Source of the DNA: Amphimedon queenslandica
Taxonomy: Eukaryota > Porifera > Demospongiae > Haplosclerida > Niphatidae
Assembly: GCF_000090795.2 (NCBI RefSeq)
Contig: NW_003546242.1
Span: forward strand, 1,548,542 to 1,594,287
Length of the DNA: 45,746 nucleotides
Direction of reading: 5' to 3'
The notes below the pieces were generated by a model. It did no database searches. It had not been told where the DNA came from and saw nothing but the letters and a program-made list of their open reading frames with translations. Below, piece by piece: positions 21,465-32,859 of this stretch. Position 1 is the stretch's first letter. Each line of letters begins with the position of its first letter. Both the position numbers and the translations under genes were made by a program.

Positions 21465-23263
21465 TGTCACCAACAATCTTGAATGATGGATAAGACACAA
21501 ATTCGGGTGTCAAGGTGGGTTGTGATATCTGCTCTGGTCGTGAACTCTCAATAACAGGCTCTGGTTCTGACTATATATATACATATATAAAGTAAAATCA
21601 GAATTAACCTAAGATTAGATTTTCACCTCTTGTTTAGAATTGATTGATAAATCAGAACTCATGTCAGAAAGTATTGGAGAAAATGGAGGAAGAGAAGATG
21701 ATGAAGAACAAAAACTTTCCTTATCATTGTTTGAATTGTCTGAGATATAATCAGTATCAAAGATATCTGCTATTGAGGTTTCATTCAGTACAATTTCTCT
21801 ATCCTATGAATTATATAAGTCACATAGGCGGCGGAACAGGGGGGGCAGAGGGGGCTAAAGCCCTCCCAGTCTTGAAACAGGAGGGGCTGAGTCCCCCCAG
21901 AAATTCTCTGCTACTGACTAACAAAGAAAATAAAACTGACTTTTATCAGTAAAATTAGACCTGCAGTCATCATCTCTTCATTTCATTTAAAGAAAAAGAC
22001 AAGAAAACTACTCTAAATCCAACAATAGAAGATTAGCACCATTTTTTGTAAAATTAGCAGCCATTTTTTATAAAACCACACCCATTTTAATAACTTAATT
22101 GATGTTCAGCCCCCCCAAAATAAATTTTGTTCCGCCGCCTATGATAAGTCATACATGTCACACAAAGTTATTGATTTCCACCATACGTTAAAATAAACTT
22201 CACTGATGTCTTGGCACCATTTCTTAACTGGTCCATCAAAATCAACTCCTAGAGCATCTATGTATCTGATAGTGCTTTTATGTGACATGCATCCCTGATC
22301 TTGTGTAGTCTTTTGTAACACCACAATGAAAAATGAATTATGTTTGTATTGTTGATGTAATTACCTGTTTGGCTCGAATAAAGTAATACTGACATCACAC
22401 GCTGCAAGAATGACATCTTTTAATTAAATTGCTTCAGCAAGACGCCTCCAATCAATGCTATTGTTATTTCTGATTGTGATCCCATGCTTATATCCAATAT
22501 TTTACATAATGTTGGCAGAGTCTATTTCATATCATTTGCTAGCTGTAACCCCTCAAAATCTTGCATAAAGACTTATTTCCAAACATTGAGTTGGCATCAC
22601 GTGTACATGTGAAACGAAGCTCTCTATTCATTAATGCTTCAACTCTTTCCACTGTAACTTTTCTCATTCTGGCATCCTTGAACATCTGATTAACAACAGA
22701 CTTTCTACTACCTCGACCAACACTCATTGCTAAGCAACGTAGTGACCTTATTACTCGATAAACTCGATGCTTCTTTCCTTTCTTATAATGTACCTATATA
22801 GTTAACAATAAGAAACAAAAATAATAATCATGAAACTACTGTAATTGCATTAGAAAATAATTTCTTTACTCACAAAAACACAAGGAGTTCCTTCAGCTAT
22901 TGTATGAGATAGTGTATCTTTTTCTGGAGTACTCAGTTTAATTCTCATTCTCTTTGGTGGCGGATCTTCATCATTTCTCTCAGTTTCAAACCTCAAACAC
23001 AGCTTGTTAACAATTTCATTTTCTAAGACCATTAATTCCTGCTTCAACTTTAATAGCTTCCTTAATGATGCTAGACAAGTTCCCTTACACAAAATAATCT
23101 GCTCCTGAAGAAACTTTAGTACTTCCTCTTCTGAATGATGTTGAAGCAGTAGACTTTTCAATAATACCAGAGGTTCCTCCATTAAATTTCTTAAGTAAAT
23201 CCACTTCTGAGGCTGTGTCTCATTATGACACAGGAAACAGTTATGTATTCCTTCAACAGACAT
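21465..23263 (-). pseudogene. Multi-exon transposon-like gene, N-terminal half (tentatively DUF6589 family), copy 1
   Basis: Exon 1 (23263-22874) starts MSVEGIHNCFLCHNETQP and contains ILCKGTCLASLRKLLKLKQEL. It ends at a phase-0 GTGAGT donor. Exon 2 (22793-22539 or slightly less) reads VHYKKGKKHRVYRVIRSLRC. A short exon near 22432-22365 reads MSFLQRVMSVLLYSSQT and ends with CAG|GTAATT. The next exon (from about 22324) reads GCMSHKSTIRYIDALGVDFD. That exon is split by a hAT MITE at 21823-22143, resumes as an acidic, Ser-rich linker, and a last piece ends SYPSFKIVGDNI near 21465. The acceptor before the 22324 exon seems lost (TG in place of AG). Order and motifs match copy 2 at 34222-36010. Function unknown; the family name is from memory of similar cnidarian and mollusc proteins. 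Confidence 0.55.
21823..22143. mobile_element. hAT-type MITE inside the DUF6589-like pseudogene
   Basis: The ends are CATAGGCGGCGGAACA and its inverted copy TGTTCCGCCGCCTATG, next to runs of G and C. The flanking 8 bp are identical, ATAAGTCA at 21815-21822 and 22144-22151, giving a perfect 8-bp target duplication typical of hAT elements. The 321-bp element has no gene. Confidence 0.9.
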
Positions 23264-23843
23264 TCAAGGAGAAGAAGAAAGAAGGAAAGGTAGAAGCAAG
23301 CACGTGCAAAAACATGGACTAATTTATTCAACTCATTAAAATTAATATCACGTGAGTAATATGACTATTATCCGGTCATGTGACTCAAGCCATACTAGTT
23401 CAGCTAATTACATTCCAGTCGGCAACAGAGCTGACATGAGTGTCCCCAGACCCTTCCTCAAAAAGCGAAGGGGTGGGGCGATGAGACAAGGGTGGATTCA
23501 TCTGTTCTTTAGCAGCTTTACTGGAGCCATTCACCAATAGCGACTCCTTCTCTATCTGTTAACTTCTTGTATGGACCTCTACCTCAAAGTTCTTTCAGCC
23601 TCTTTGCTGCAAATTGTTGCTGGTCTGCGTAGTGGTGATAATAAACCACACCCAAGTCAATAAACATTAACTAGAATGGGCGGAGAGTCCCAAGATGCAT
23701 CAAAACAGTAGTTCTGTAAAGAACCAACTCCAAAGAAACCAAGGCTTAGTAACACAAGAACACTGCAGCAAAGTGTTTTCCTTCAATATCGCACCGTTTT
23801 CAATTAAAATAACACCTTGGTTTCCATGGTTTTTAATTGAAAT
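23264..23843. other. Upstream region of DUF6589-like copy 1, no gene seen
   Basis: Contains CACGTG palindromes at about 23301 and 23350 that could be E-box-like sites. A plus-strand frame at 23352-23540 shows no motif. Confidence 0.45.
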
Positions 23844-24132
23844 TGTTGCCACATGGTTGATCACGTGATATGGTAACTATACTGGAGTATGCAGATTGTG
23901 ACTTTGAGCAATTATGCCCTCATGCAGCAGCCTGCTACACAGCCAAGAATTATCATGCTGATACTAGGTCTGATTACTTCAGTTATACAGTCCTGATAGG
24001 CTATCAGGACTGTATCAGCATGATAATTCTTGGATGTGTAGCAGGCGGCTGCATGATGGTGTATTTGCTCAAAGTCACAATTGGCATACTCCAGTATACT
24101 TACCATATCGCGTGATCAACCATGTGGCAACA
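23844..24132. mobile_element. Foldback element with about 130-bp inverted arms
   Basis: The left end TGTTGCCACATGGTTGATCA pairs with the right end TGATCAACCATGTGGCAACA, and pairing continues through most of the 289 bp. At the centre is a perfect 29-bp palindrome, TACAGTCCTGATAG-G-CTATCAGGACTGTA (about 23986-24014). One 24-bp stretch in the left arm (near 23963-23986) has no partner. Small frames on both strands are mirror images of each other and not genes. Confidence 0.85.
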
Positions 24133-24305
24133 TTGTCTGGCCCTTAGCTTTTAAACACTTGGCAATCTACTTCCAATACGAGAAAGGAACTTGAAAGAAG
24201 CCTGGAAAGATGAACTAAAAAGGCAGCCCTGCTAGTATCCCGGAGTTTGTGCCCCAAGCACTTGCAAACTCATGACAATGGCAAATCAATGTCTACACAA
24301 TAATT

Positions 24306-24331
24306 GGGGCGAGCCTGAGCTAGCTCGCCCC
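24306..24331. repeat. GC-rich hairpin
   Basis: GGGGCGAGC (24306-24314) pairs perfectly with GCTCGCCCC (24323-24331) around an 8-nt loop that itself contains GAGCTAGCTC symmetry. It stands out in an AT-rich setting. Confidence 0.8.
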
Positions 24332-24360
24332 ATGCCACTAAGATGAGTTGGGGTCTGTAC

Positions 24361-25206
24361 ATAGATACTATGTACACTAAGTGGATGCGAAACAGGAAGT
24401 GGATTGTACACGAAATTATATTGGTGACGTCACGAGCAGTATGCCTATGCTCTTTTCGCTCTAGCGTAGCCTCTACTGGCCTTGTTTCTCAAAGTTTTGG
24501 GTTCTTGGTCAGGTTACTACTTTCCTGAGTTGAAGTAAGTATTATGAAGTCTATTAGCTCGAATGACCTGCTGAATCCTTGTTTGCTTGATCACTGGATC
24601 TCGTTGTGCTGTAAAACATGGCGACCTATAGTTCTGACTTTAAACACCTTTTCTCCAATCTGGGGCAGAGTTAGTGTTATTTGGGTAGAAGAAGGATATT
24701 ATTGTGTTACATGGTCTGTAACTACTAGCTTTCCACTGCAGTTTTATAAAATAGAAATATATCCATTTTTTAGTTTATTAATGGTCTGTTTTGTAAACGC
24801 CTTTTCTGGAAACTATGCAATTTGATGAGGTATAATTTTGTATGTGTCTATGTACATGCCTTTTGTACAGTTTGTATATTTTCATAATTATTTTAAAGCT
24901 ATGTTTCTTCAAAAAAAGTTACTTAATGTCATTGTGATATACCATATTAGAATGATAAAACTATTATTATAATATTGTTTTTTGATCATCAAATAGGGTA
25001 TGAATATGAAACCAATGAAGATAAATTGTCTTTTGTTTCTTGTACTGACTCTTTTCAGAAGAAATATAGATTTTTATGAAGTTTTTTATAGTTATTGATT
25101 TTGCCACCATTTTGGTTGCTAAGTGTATCTAGGAAAAGCGTCACATCCGGCGAAAAGAGCATAGGCGCATCCTGTTTTGTATCCACTTGGTATATATAGT
25201 ATCTAT
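24361..25206. mobile_element. Non-autonomous DNA element with imperfect TIRs
   Basis: 24361-24397 (ATAGATACTATGTACACTAA onward to AACAGGAA) is the inverted counterpart of 25170-25206. A second inverted pair, CCTATGCTCTTTTCGC at 24444-24459 and its complement at 25150-25165, lies inside. A 19-bp palindrome GTACATAGATACTATGTAC covers the left edge. The interior frame 24544-24825 shows no known motif, and no target duplication is evident. Confidence 0.6.
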
Positions 25207-26172
25207 GGTCTGTATGTACTGGCACAATACTGTGGTCTAACTATTATTAAAGTTAGATAGCCTAATCTTCATTGAAAACGGGTGTGGTCACAATGAATAA
25301 AATGGCGGCTTCCAGCAAGTCTGAGTTTATTTGCACCGAACTGTCACCAAAGCAAGACTAAACTGCTGCACACAACTTCTTTAGCAATAAGGAAGGTTGG
25401 AAAAGCAGATATACAGTTTGTCCTGGGTATAAAGGACTCTGATAAGTTGAATGCAAGTGAGAATGTACTGTATAGCCTAGCTGCATTGTGAGATCTATTC
25501 TAGGTGATGTTTCTTCTCTAGCAGCAAGCCTAGGTTAACAAAGCAGATACACAATCTTCAAATATGATTTGTGCAGTGACTGCTTCTAAGCATCTTTACT
25601 GCTATCAGTAAGATAAGTGTAATTCCTGAAGACTGAGACGAGTGTTGAAGTGACTATAGATCTACTGTATTAGCCTTATTGACATGTACAGTTGCTTTGC
25701 TTGCTCATGTATCATAGAGCACATAGATAATCTATGCCTACATTAGGCTTGCCCCCTTAATGCATTGCATTCTCCCTAGTTATATTCAATGATAAAGTAT
25801 AGAGTAACGGAGGTAGTTTATGGACACCTAACATTTGGAAGGTTCTCACTGGTCTCACGATTACTTGGTACTGGATGTGAGGTGTCCTTTGACAAGCAGT
25901 GGGTCTACCAGATTCCATCCATGAAGGATTTTCAGAAATTCTTGCCCTGGGGATTTTAGGAATTTTTTAAAGGCTACTGGGTGGTGGAGTTAGTTAGCGG
26001 ACAGGTGAGGCAGTCTCCGGACAGTGACAGAAATCAACTTGTAGCGGACCCAATGACTTTTCTGAGGTAACTGAGTAATAAACTGAACAGCAATGATAGT
26101 AAGGATGAACTTTAAGTAAGACTAGATAAGTGTGTAAATGCAACTGTACCATTTAAAATGGGGTGTGTCTAT
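25207..26172. other. Non-coding stretch
   Basis: No coding sense or repeat boundary recognised. It ends in TAT (26170-26172), the left target-site copy of the En/Spm-type element. Confidence 0.5.
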
Positions 26173-26205
26173 CACAGGAAAAAATTTTAAAATCCCATTA
26201 ATGGG
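26173..26205 (+). repeat. Left terminal inverted repeat of En/Spm-type element
   Basis: Starts CACAGGAAAAAATT, identical to the inverted right end, then runs into the palindrome ATCCCATTAATGGGAT. Confidence 0.85.
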
Positions 26206-26349
26206 ATATAGTCAATTTACGGTAATAAAAAAATCCCATTACTGGGTTTCAATTACTCTAGCAGTTTTCCAGCACTTATACAAAATGGGAAAAACGCTTC
26301 CCATTACTGGGAATTTTAATGCAAACTGGAAGTGTTTATGGGATTTTAT

Positions 26350-26880
26350 TTCCCAGTAAATGGTATTTAGATTCACATAGTACCAATCAATTGTAATGTA
26401 AAGTGGGATTTCAATTCCCAGTCATGGTATTTAGATTCACATAATAGGAAATAATAGTACTTAGTACCCATCAACGGGAATGTAGAGTGGGATTTCAATT
26501 CCCAGTAATGGTATTTAGATTCACATAATAGGAAATAATAGTATCTTAGTACCCATCAACGGGAATGTAGAGAGGGATTTCAATTCCCAGTCATGGTATT
26601 TAGATTCACATAATAGGAAATAATAGTATACTTAGTACCCATCAATGGGAATGTAGAGTGGTATTTCAATTCCCAGTAATGGTATTTAGATCCACATAAT
26701 AGGAAATAATAGTACTTAGTACCCATCAATGGGAATGTAGAGTGCGATTTCAATTCCCAGTAATGGTATTTAGATTCACATAATAGGAAATAATAGTATC
26801 TTAGTACCCATCAACGGGAATGTAGAGGGGGATTTCAATTCCCAGTAATGGTATTTAAATTCACATAATAGGAAATACTT
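26350..26880 (+). repeat. Left subterminal tandem array, about six 85-bp units
   Basis: The word TCAATTCCCAG recurs at 26411, 26495, 26580, 26666, 26750 and 26835, a spacing of 84-86 bp. Each unit includes GGTATTTAGATTCACATAAT, a CCCATCAA(C/T)GGGAATGTAG block and ATTTCAATTCCCAGTAATGG. The CCCAT...ATGGG pairs are short palindromes, related to single copies outside the array (26190-26350 and 26880-27060). Confidence 0.9.
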
Positions 26881-27185
26881 TACCATACTCAATCCATGGG
26901 AATTTAAGAATGTGATTAAATTTACCATTAATGGAATTATTATAATTTATTTTTACTCATTCCATCAATGAGAATTAAAAATTGGTACTTTCATTTATAA
27001 TTTCTTAGAAATAAATTGATTTACAATTATCTTGGTAATCTAGATGTTTATCAATGGAAAATGGTATAATGAAAAGTTTTTAAAATTGCATTCATAAGTT
27101 CCATTTTGAGTCATTATTAAAGATAAAACACAGATTAATCATGTAGTGTCAATAAAAAACACAGATTAAAACGCAAATAATAAAC

Positions 27186-30100
27186 CTAGCATTCTATCCA
27201 ACAATTTTCCTGCCATTTTCCAGAAGCATAATTAATAATTGAATCCCATGCAATTAATTCTTTGGAACTGCGACTGAAACTTTCTCTGGTATATCTACGA
27301 GGTGATGTACCTTGTACATACACATAAAATAAAGCAGTGCAGTTTCTACTCCTATCATTTACTGACTGAATACATGCATGCCAAATTTCATTATTTTCCC
27401 CTACTACAAGAACCATATCTCCCTTTTCTGGTAACACTGGAATAATGACATCACTCTCTGTTATTGGTAGCTGATGTCGCATGAAGTTAATTACAATAAA
27501 CTTAGATGGTGATGTTATGTTGTCTGGATCTGGGAAAAGCATGACTTTACTTATTATATCATGAGCTGGAAAATACATTATGTGTGATGAAGGAATAACG
27601 TAAGGGTTGCTGCTATAAATATGTATAGGGTTATTTTGTGGGTAAGGGTAATGTTCCCCTTTCACAAAAACATAGCACTTATCATCAACTGTGATTGAAT
27701 AAAAGCCTATCACTCGAATGACATTTCCCCTGTTGTCACAGTTACTATGGACAATAACATATTCACTGGTACGATATAATGTGCCATTAATACCCTGAAA
27801 TAAGAAAAGAACACTCCTACATGACATAGCTAAATAGTCAGCTCCATGTGAAGTGTTGGATGGCAAAATAGACTGGATTTCATTTGCAGATAATGCCACA
27901 TACTTTATTCCACCAACTAAAACTGGATCATGTACTTCATGCAGTTTGAATAGCTTAGCTTGCTCAATTGAAGATGCATGATATGGCTGCAAATAAAAAT
28001 TTATATATATTTTAATGAATGTGCTTCTTATTTGTTACCTTATTCAATGTAATTACTGGGGGTATTATTCTCTCATTTTCTTCCGATGTCAGAAACTTCA
28101 AAAATTCTCTTCTGCTTTCTGCTTTTGCAAAAGTAAGCTCAAGATTTTTTTTGTTAGAAGATCGTTCTATATATGTATGCACAGCTCTCTCGAAGACAAA
28201 GCACCAGAAATTATCTGGACTTGAGAACCTCATAATGTCATCTGGAAGATGGACTAGATTATGTAGTGACACAACACAACTATGAAGTCCTTGTGTCTCT
28301 TCAGTTAAAATATTGTGCCTCCAGATTAGATGCTGCAACAATTTCAATGAATCTTCTGACCATCCACTTCTTTCAGTGTTGAAAGTCATTTCAACTATTC
28401 TAACAATTAGAATCCAGACCTTATAATGTTCATCAGGCAGTTTACCTCCCAGAACATACTCAGATGCTGGGAAAGCAAATTTTTGATATTCCTCTGCCTT
28501 CCAGAAGCCTAACCTTTTAGTAATTCCATCAGGAATGCAACCATTCTTTAACTCTAAATGATAATGATTAAAAGTACATGCTAATTTACAAATGTACCTG
28601 TAGTCCATGGCATTGCTATTAATCTCTGTTCAACAGACTGATCTATATATCCTTGCTCTTTAAAATAATCTATGTGCCTTTTCACAATTCTCAGCAACAA
28701 AGTATGCATTGTGTCAAAAACAAAATCTCTCAAAATGTCAAACTTATATAATGCATGCAAACGGTGAAGAATAGACAAACCAGTGAATCCTGTTTCACTG
28801 GCTTTTTTCTGACGAACACTCACCCTATCTTCATCATCAACAGCCTTCATTTGAGCAATGCTTTCACTGTGATCTCAATGGCCAAGGGTGACGTGTATGG
28901 TAACGGTAATTGCCATAGTAGTATTGTGAGGTATTAGGGGATGATGTTCCTATAGCCATTGCAGCATAATAACTTTTCAGCATAACAAATTAGCAAACCT
29001 TGTAGTTTATCACGTCGACAAGCATGTACTCCACCTGATGCTAGAAACTTGTCAACCTCGCATTGAGCAGGATGGTCTCCTGTCCAGCAAAGAATAAGGC
29101 AGCGTAGTGTTGCTGGTCCTGGGTTGATCCCAGCCACAAAACCTCTATAATCAACATTTATACCTGTGATGCACATCATTTAATATTACACACATATATA
29201 CCTTACCATTAATAAATGAATCTTCAATTTCTGTTATCAAAGGGTGAAGAAATGGATCTAGGTACCAAGATGCCTTGTTTGGAAGAAGATAATTTGGAAT
29301 AAACCCGCATACATAAACTTCATTTGTTTTGGACCGTTCTAACTTGCTCATAGTTGCAATCTGAAACTCGATTGCTCCTGTAAAAAAATGTAATCTTGTT
29401 CAATATAGTCACAAATATATACATACCACAGCTATGTTTTATAGATGTAGAAAAGGGCTGCCAGCCATCCTAATGACCTATTAGTGCTATATTCCTTGGA
29501 TCTCCATTGGTGTATTTGGGAACATGGTCAAATGATGCATAGCAATGTGGACATATAATGCTAATAGTGTCATTACATGCTTGTGTGCCTTCATGATTCA
29601 CGGCCTCATCCAAATTGATGACATTATTGCATGTGACGCACCTTGTAGGCAAAATCCATGTTACACTTGGATCCCAAAACCACTGTAGTTCCCTAAACCT
29701 ATCTCCATCCCATACTTCCTTTTTAATGCTATTAGATCCAGTCAACCAGTGACTCTTGTTTTTCCAGTGCTCTGTCATTTTTTCACAAAATTCTGCTGAT
29801 GAACACCATCTATTAACCTTATCTGCAAGAGGTAAATAATGATACTGTATTGTTCCAGGTTTGGAGCAATATTTGCAATTGCTGTCCACTTTGTCCATGA
29901 TGCTCCATAAACCAGGATGACTTTTGTTGAGACAGATGTAGTATGTAGAAGGATCTTTGTACCCTGCACTTTTTAGAAGCTTCATGCAAGCATTTATAGA
30001 TGATGGCCACTTTTTCAGTTTTTCTGAGTCACTTTTACAATACATGTCCCTACCATACTCTAAGATCTGCAGAAAATCCATCTGTGAACCACACATTGTG

Positions 30101-30578
30101 TCTGATATTTTAAGAGCTCTCAATACAGAAATTACAATGTCCCTATCAATATTCAGTCCAAACCGTAATGATGTTGGTTCATGACCTAAATCAGTGGCGG
30201 TTGCATTTGCAGCAGCAGGTTCTTCAGTTACAGTAGTCTCTAGTGATTCAATATCAGTATCAAGCTCTGCACCAGGAATTGCAATATCTTGTGTGGAAGG
30301 TGCTTCTTCTATAGGGCTTCTATCACGAGTACCATGACTAGAAGATCCTGATTCACCAGTAGATTCTATATCATGATTAAAAATTAATATTATGAATAGG
30401 CTATATTATAATTGTTCTTCTTATCCTTACCCAAAAGCAACTTGCTTTGTTGCCAGTGTCTATACTCTGTAGATCGAGAAACTGCTTTGCCTTTGCACAA
30501 GCTGCATGGACAGTGAGCATGGTTGAAACTAAGCTCCTCACATCTGCAATAAGATACTTCCGCTCTAGACCAAGACAT
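27186..30578 (-). pseudogene. Tnp2-like transposase of the En/Spm-type element (seven exons, one stop, one frameshift)
   Basis: Exons, with phase-consistent joins: 30578-30431, 30365-29427, 29377-29207, 29163-28999, 28949-28598, 28553-28039, 27986-27186, giving about 1,030 residues. Exon 1 has a Cys-rich motif CRCEELSFNHAHCPCSLCKG and an RSTEYRHWQQ box. Exon 2 holds further CxxC pairs (CVTCNNV, CPHCYASF) and ends GDPRNIALIGH; the next codon is TAG at 29470-29472 where relatives have Trp, and coding resumes as DGWQPFST, with a likely catalytic Asp. Exon 4 has CWTGDHPAQCEVDKFL and CRRDKLQG. Exon 5 has RDFVFDTMHTLLL, and its length implies one extra base near 28870. Exon 6 has KFAFPASEYVLGG and SSPDNFWCFVFERAVHTY, resembling the DUF4218-type part of Tnp2 proteins. 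Exon 7 may carry an SH3-like fold. It would cut the element ends. Confidence 0.75.
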
Positions 30579-30833
30579 TAACTGTTAATAACTGAAACCG
30601 GAAAAAGATACTGAAAAGAGCGGGCTTGAGCTGCAGCTGGTTGGACACTATACAGGTTGAAGGTCGTTTTAATTACTTGAGAAAGAGCGGATTAGGTGGA
30701 TAAAGTTGTGAACAAGTACAGCAGCGATATGTATTTCACTGGTTATGCCGCCTTTAGCTTTAGAGTTTTATATAGCAGGTGTTATTGAGCACCGTCGGCT
30801 ACCGGTATTCAAGTACAGTATATAGGTTGAGAA
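30579..30833. promoter_or_regulatory. Divergent promoter region between transposase and SAM gene
   Basis: Only 255 bp separate the two start codons, which point away from each other, so both promoters and 5' leaders must lie here. No clear TATA box is seen. Confidence 0.5.
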
Positions 30834-32719
30834 ATGGAGCCAGACAAAGATTTCTTAAAATGGGGCGTCGATGATGTGTGTAAGTGGGTTGAAAAAGAAT
30901 TTTCAAGTGAGGAGATAATGAGATGTTTTCGAGGTTAGTAAATAGTAGCCATTAATTAATTAGTGATCCCACGTGTTCATGCATGTGGATATGGATTAAA
31001 TGATTTAAATTATTAAGTTATTATAATAAGTTATTGTTTGTTTAGTGCATACTGCATGTATGTAATTGTAAGCAATTAGCACTTAACAGACTCTTGTAGT
31101 GTTGTGACCATTATATGATTTTTTTAACCTTCTTTATTGCTCTTTTCTTGATTAAATAGAGCAAATGGTGGATGGGGAAACTCTACAAATGGTAGTAAAT
31201 TGTGCATCAGTGGAACAGATGCAGTTATGTGGTCTCAAAATAATCAAGGACCAAATGAAGTTGAGAAAAGTTTTTGCCACAGTGTGTGGTAATGCAGACT
31301 CAACTTTTGGTATAGCTTCATTTACCACACCAACACGTGGCACTAGTACAAATACATCTGCAACTCCAAAAGGCACAAGAAAATTGAAGCTGTCTGAGAT
31401 AAAAAATCTTACACCAGAGGAAAAGAGATTGTACTACATGAAGTATGAATTATTATTTTATTAGTTGTTATTGTATTCATTATGTATGCATGCATACAGG
31501 AGAAATAAAGTTGCATCTGCTGCAAGGAAAGAGTGGCCAGGAAATGATATTCCTTGTTTTAAAAATAATCAAGAGAATATGAAGAAGCTAGATAGTTTAG
31601 TAAAAACAATTGAAGAGGAGTGCTCGTTGCCTTTTTTTGGCCGTCAGGCCATAAGACGCCATATATTAGACACTTTGACAGAAAGGAGACGATGTGTCAA
31701 AAAAGGACATGATTATGAAGATGTAAGTACTTCTCTAATTATTGGCATGAATAATCCATTTGTTTTAGACCTCAGGCTCAGCAAAGAAAAGGCTCAAATT
31801 GGAGGAGTCAAATGAGGCTGGTGCGACCAAATATGGTTAAAATAATTTTAACTGTTTATGTACTCCATTTTTACCTTTTTTATTAGATCTTGAGGAAAGT
31901 GATATAAACAAAGATGAATTGAAAGGTATGTACATAGTATGTGTATATCTAATTTTTATTATAACAATAGAGCAGTCACCACATGAGATACAAGTAATTT
32001 ATTCAATAATACTTTTTGCTTATTGAACTTTAATGGTGTAGCCAACATCAGAAGAGCTTGTAGATGACAAAGAAACACTGAAATCTTTGGTCACAGGTAT
32101 ACATGTGAAAAAATAAATATAATTTTATGTTTATAGCAGATACATGTAGGAAAACTTCAAGTGTTGCAAGTGATATTGAAGATGGTAGTTACTCATTTTT
32201 ATCATGACTTACATAGGAGTTATAATTTTTAGATCAGCTGATGAGTGATGAAGATGATGATGATAATAGTGAAAACATAATTGTCAAGAAGAAAGGTAAT
32301 TAGCTGTAATTATTTACAATCAAATAACATTAATTAATTGATTCAAATCTTGTATCATTTTTATCATTATGGGAGGAGAAGGAAGTACACAAAAAATAAC
32401 AAAAAATAATTTTATTTTATTATTTATTTATGTATTTATTATATTCATAGAAATGACACAGAATAGCGCAGAGGTAGTGGTCATGTGTGCATATGGAGCA
32501 CACTTCATCAAAGAAGTAGCACGAAAGCAACTTGCTGCTGCTGCAAAAACATTACTTAGCAGAGAAGAAAGGTCACTACTCCAAGGGGCTGAAAAACACC
32601 ATTTTTTAAAGCCTTTAGCCATTCAGTTTTTGAAGAAAGGAATTGTAACTTATACTAAAGAAAACGTTGACATTGAAAACATTACAAGGCAAGATATTGT
32701 TAAAAGTGGAACATTTTAA
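30834..32719 (+). CDS. SAM-domain accessory protein of the En/Spm-type element (nine exons, 378 aa)
   Basis: Exons: 30834-30933, 31160-31442, 31500-31722, 31769-31835, 31887-31925, 32052-32096, 32137-32184, 32233-32295, 32451-32719. All introns are GT-AG and the frame is kept throughout, mostly at phase 1; introns are 40-226 bp. Residues about 7-75 form a SAM domain: LKWGVDDVCKWVEKEF, then QMVDGETLQMVVN and LCGLKIIKDQMKLRKVF, a fold used for protein-protein or sometimes nucleic-acid binding. A basic linker (GTRKLKLSEIKNLTPEEKR) follows. The next block, FFGRQAIRRHILDTLTERRR, may be a second small domain. An acidic, Ser-rich middle comes from five mini-exons. The C-terminus, VVVMCAYGAHFIKEVARKQL, is Ala-rich and helical. 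No transposase motif is present. Its position suggests a partner of the transposase. Exon 5/6 and 6/7 boundaries are less certain. Confidence 0.75.
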
Positions 32720-32859
32720 TATTAATGAACGACTCTTATTGCCAAAAATTTTTTCTGTTTATATATGCTTTAATTGGGATTTGTCTCTTCTCTCTTAAAT
32801 TTATCAGGTTGTATATTTTATACAGTTAATAAAATTTTATTAATTTCAATAAATTATGG

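Noticed and set aside
23870..24115. Overlapping sense and antisense frames of 81 and 64 codons with the same amino acid strings
   Set aside because: They are the two arms of an inverted repeat read from opposite strands, not a sense/antisense gene pair.
28015..28285. Plus-strand frames opposite the transposase exons
   Set aside because: The minus strand has family motifs and phase-consistent splice sites; the plus frames are shadows.
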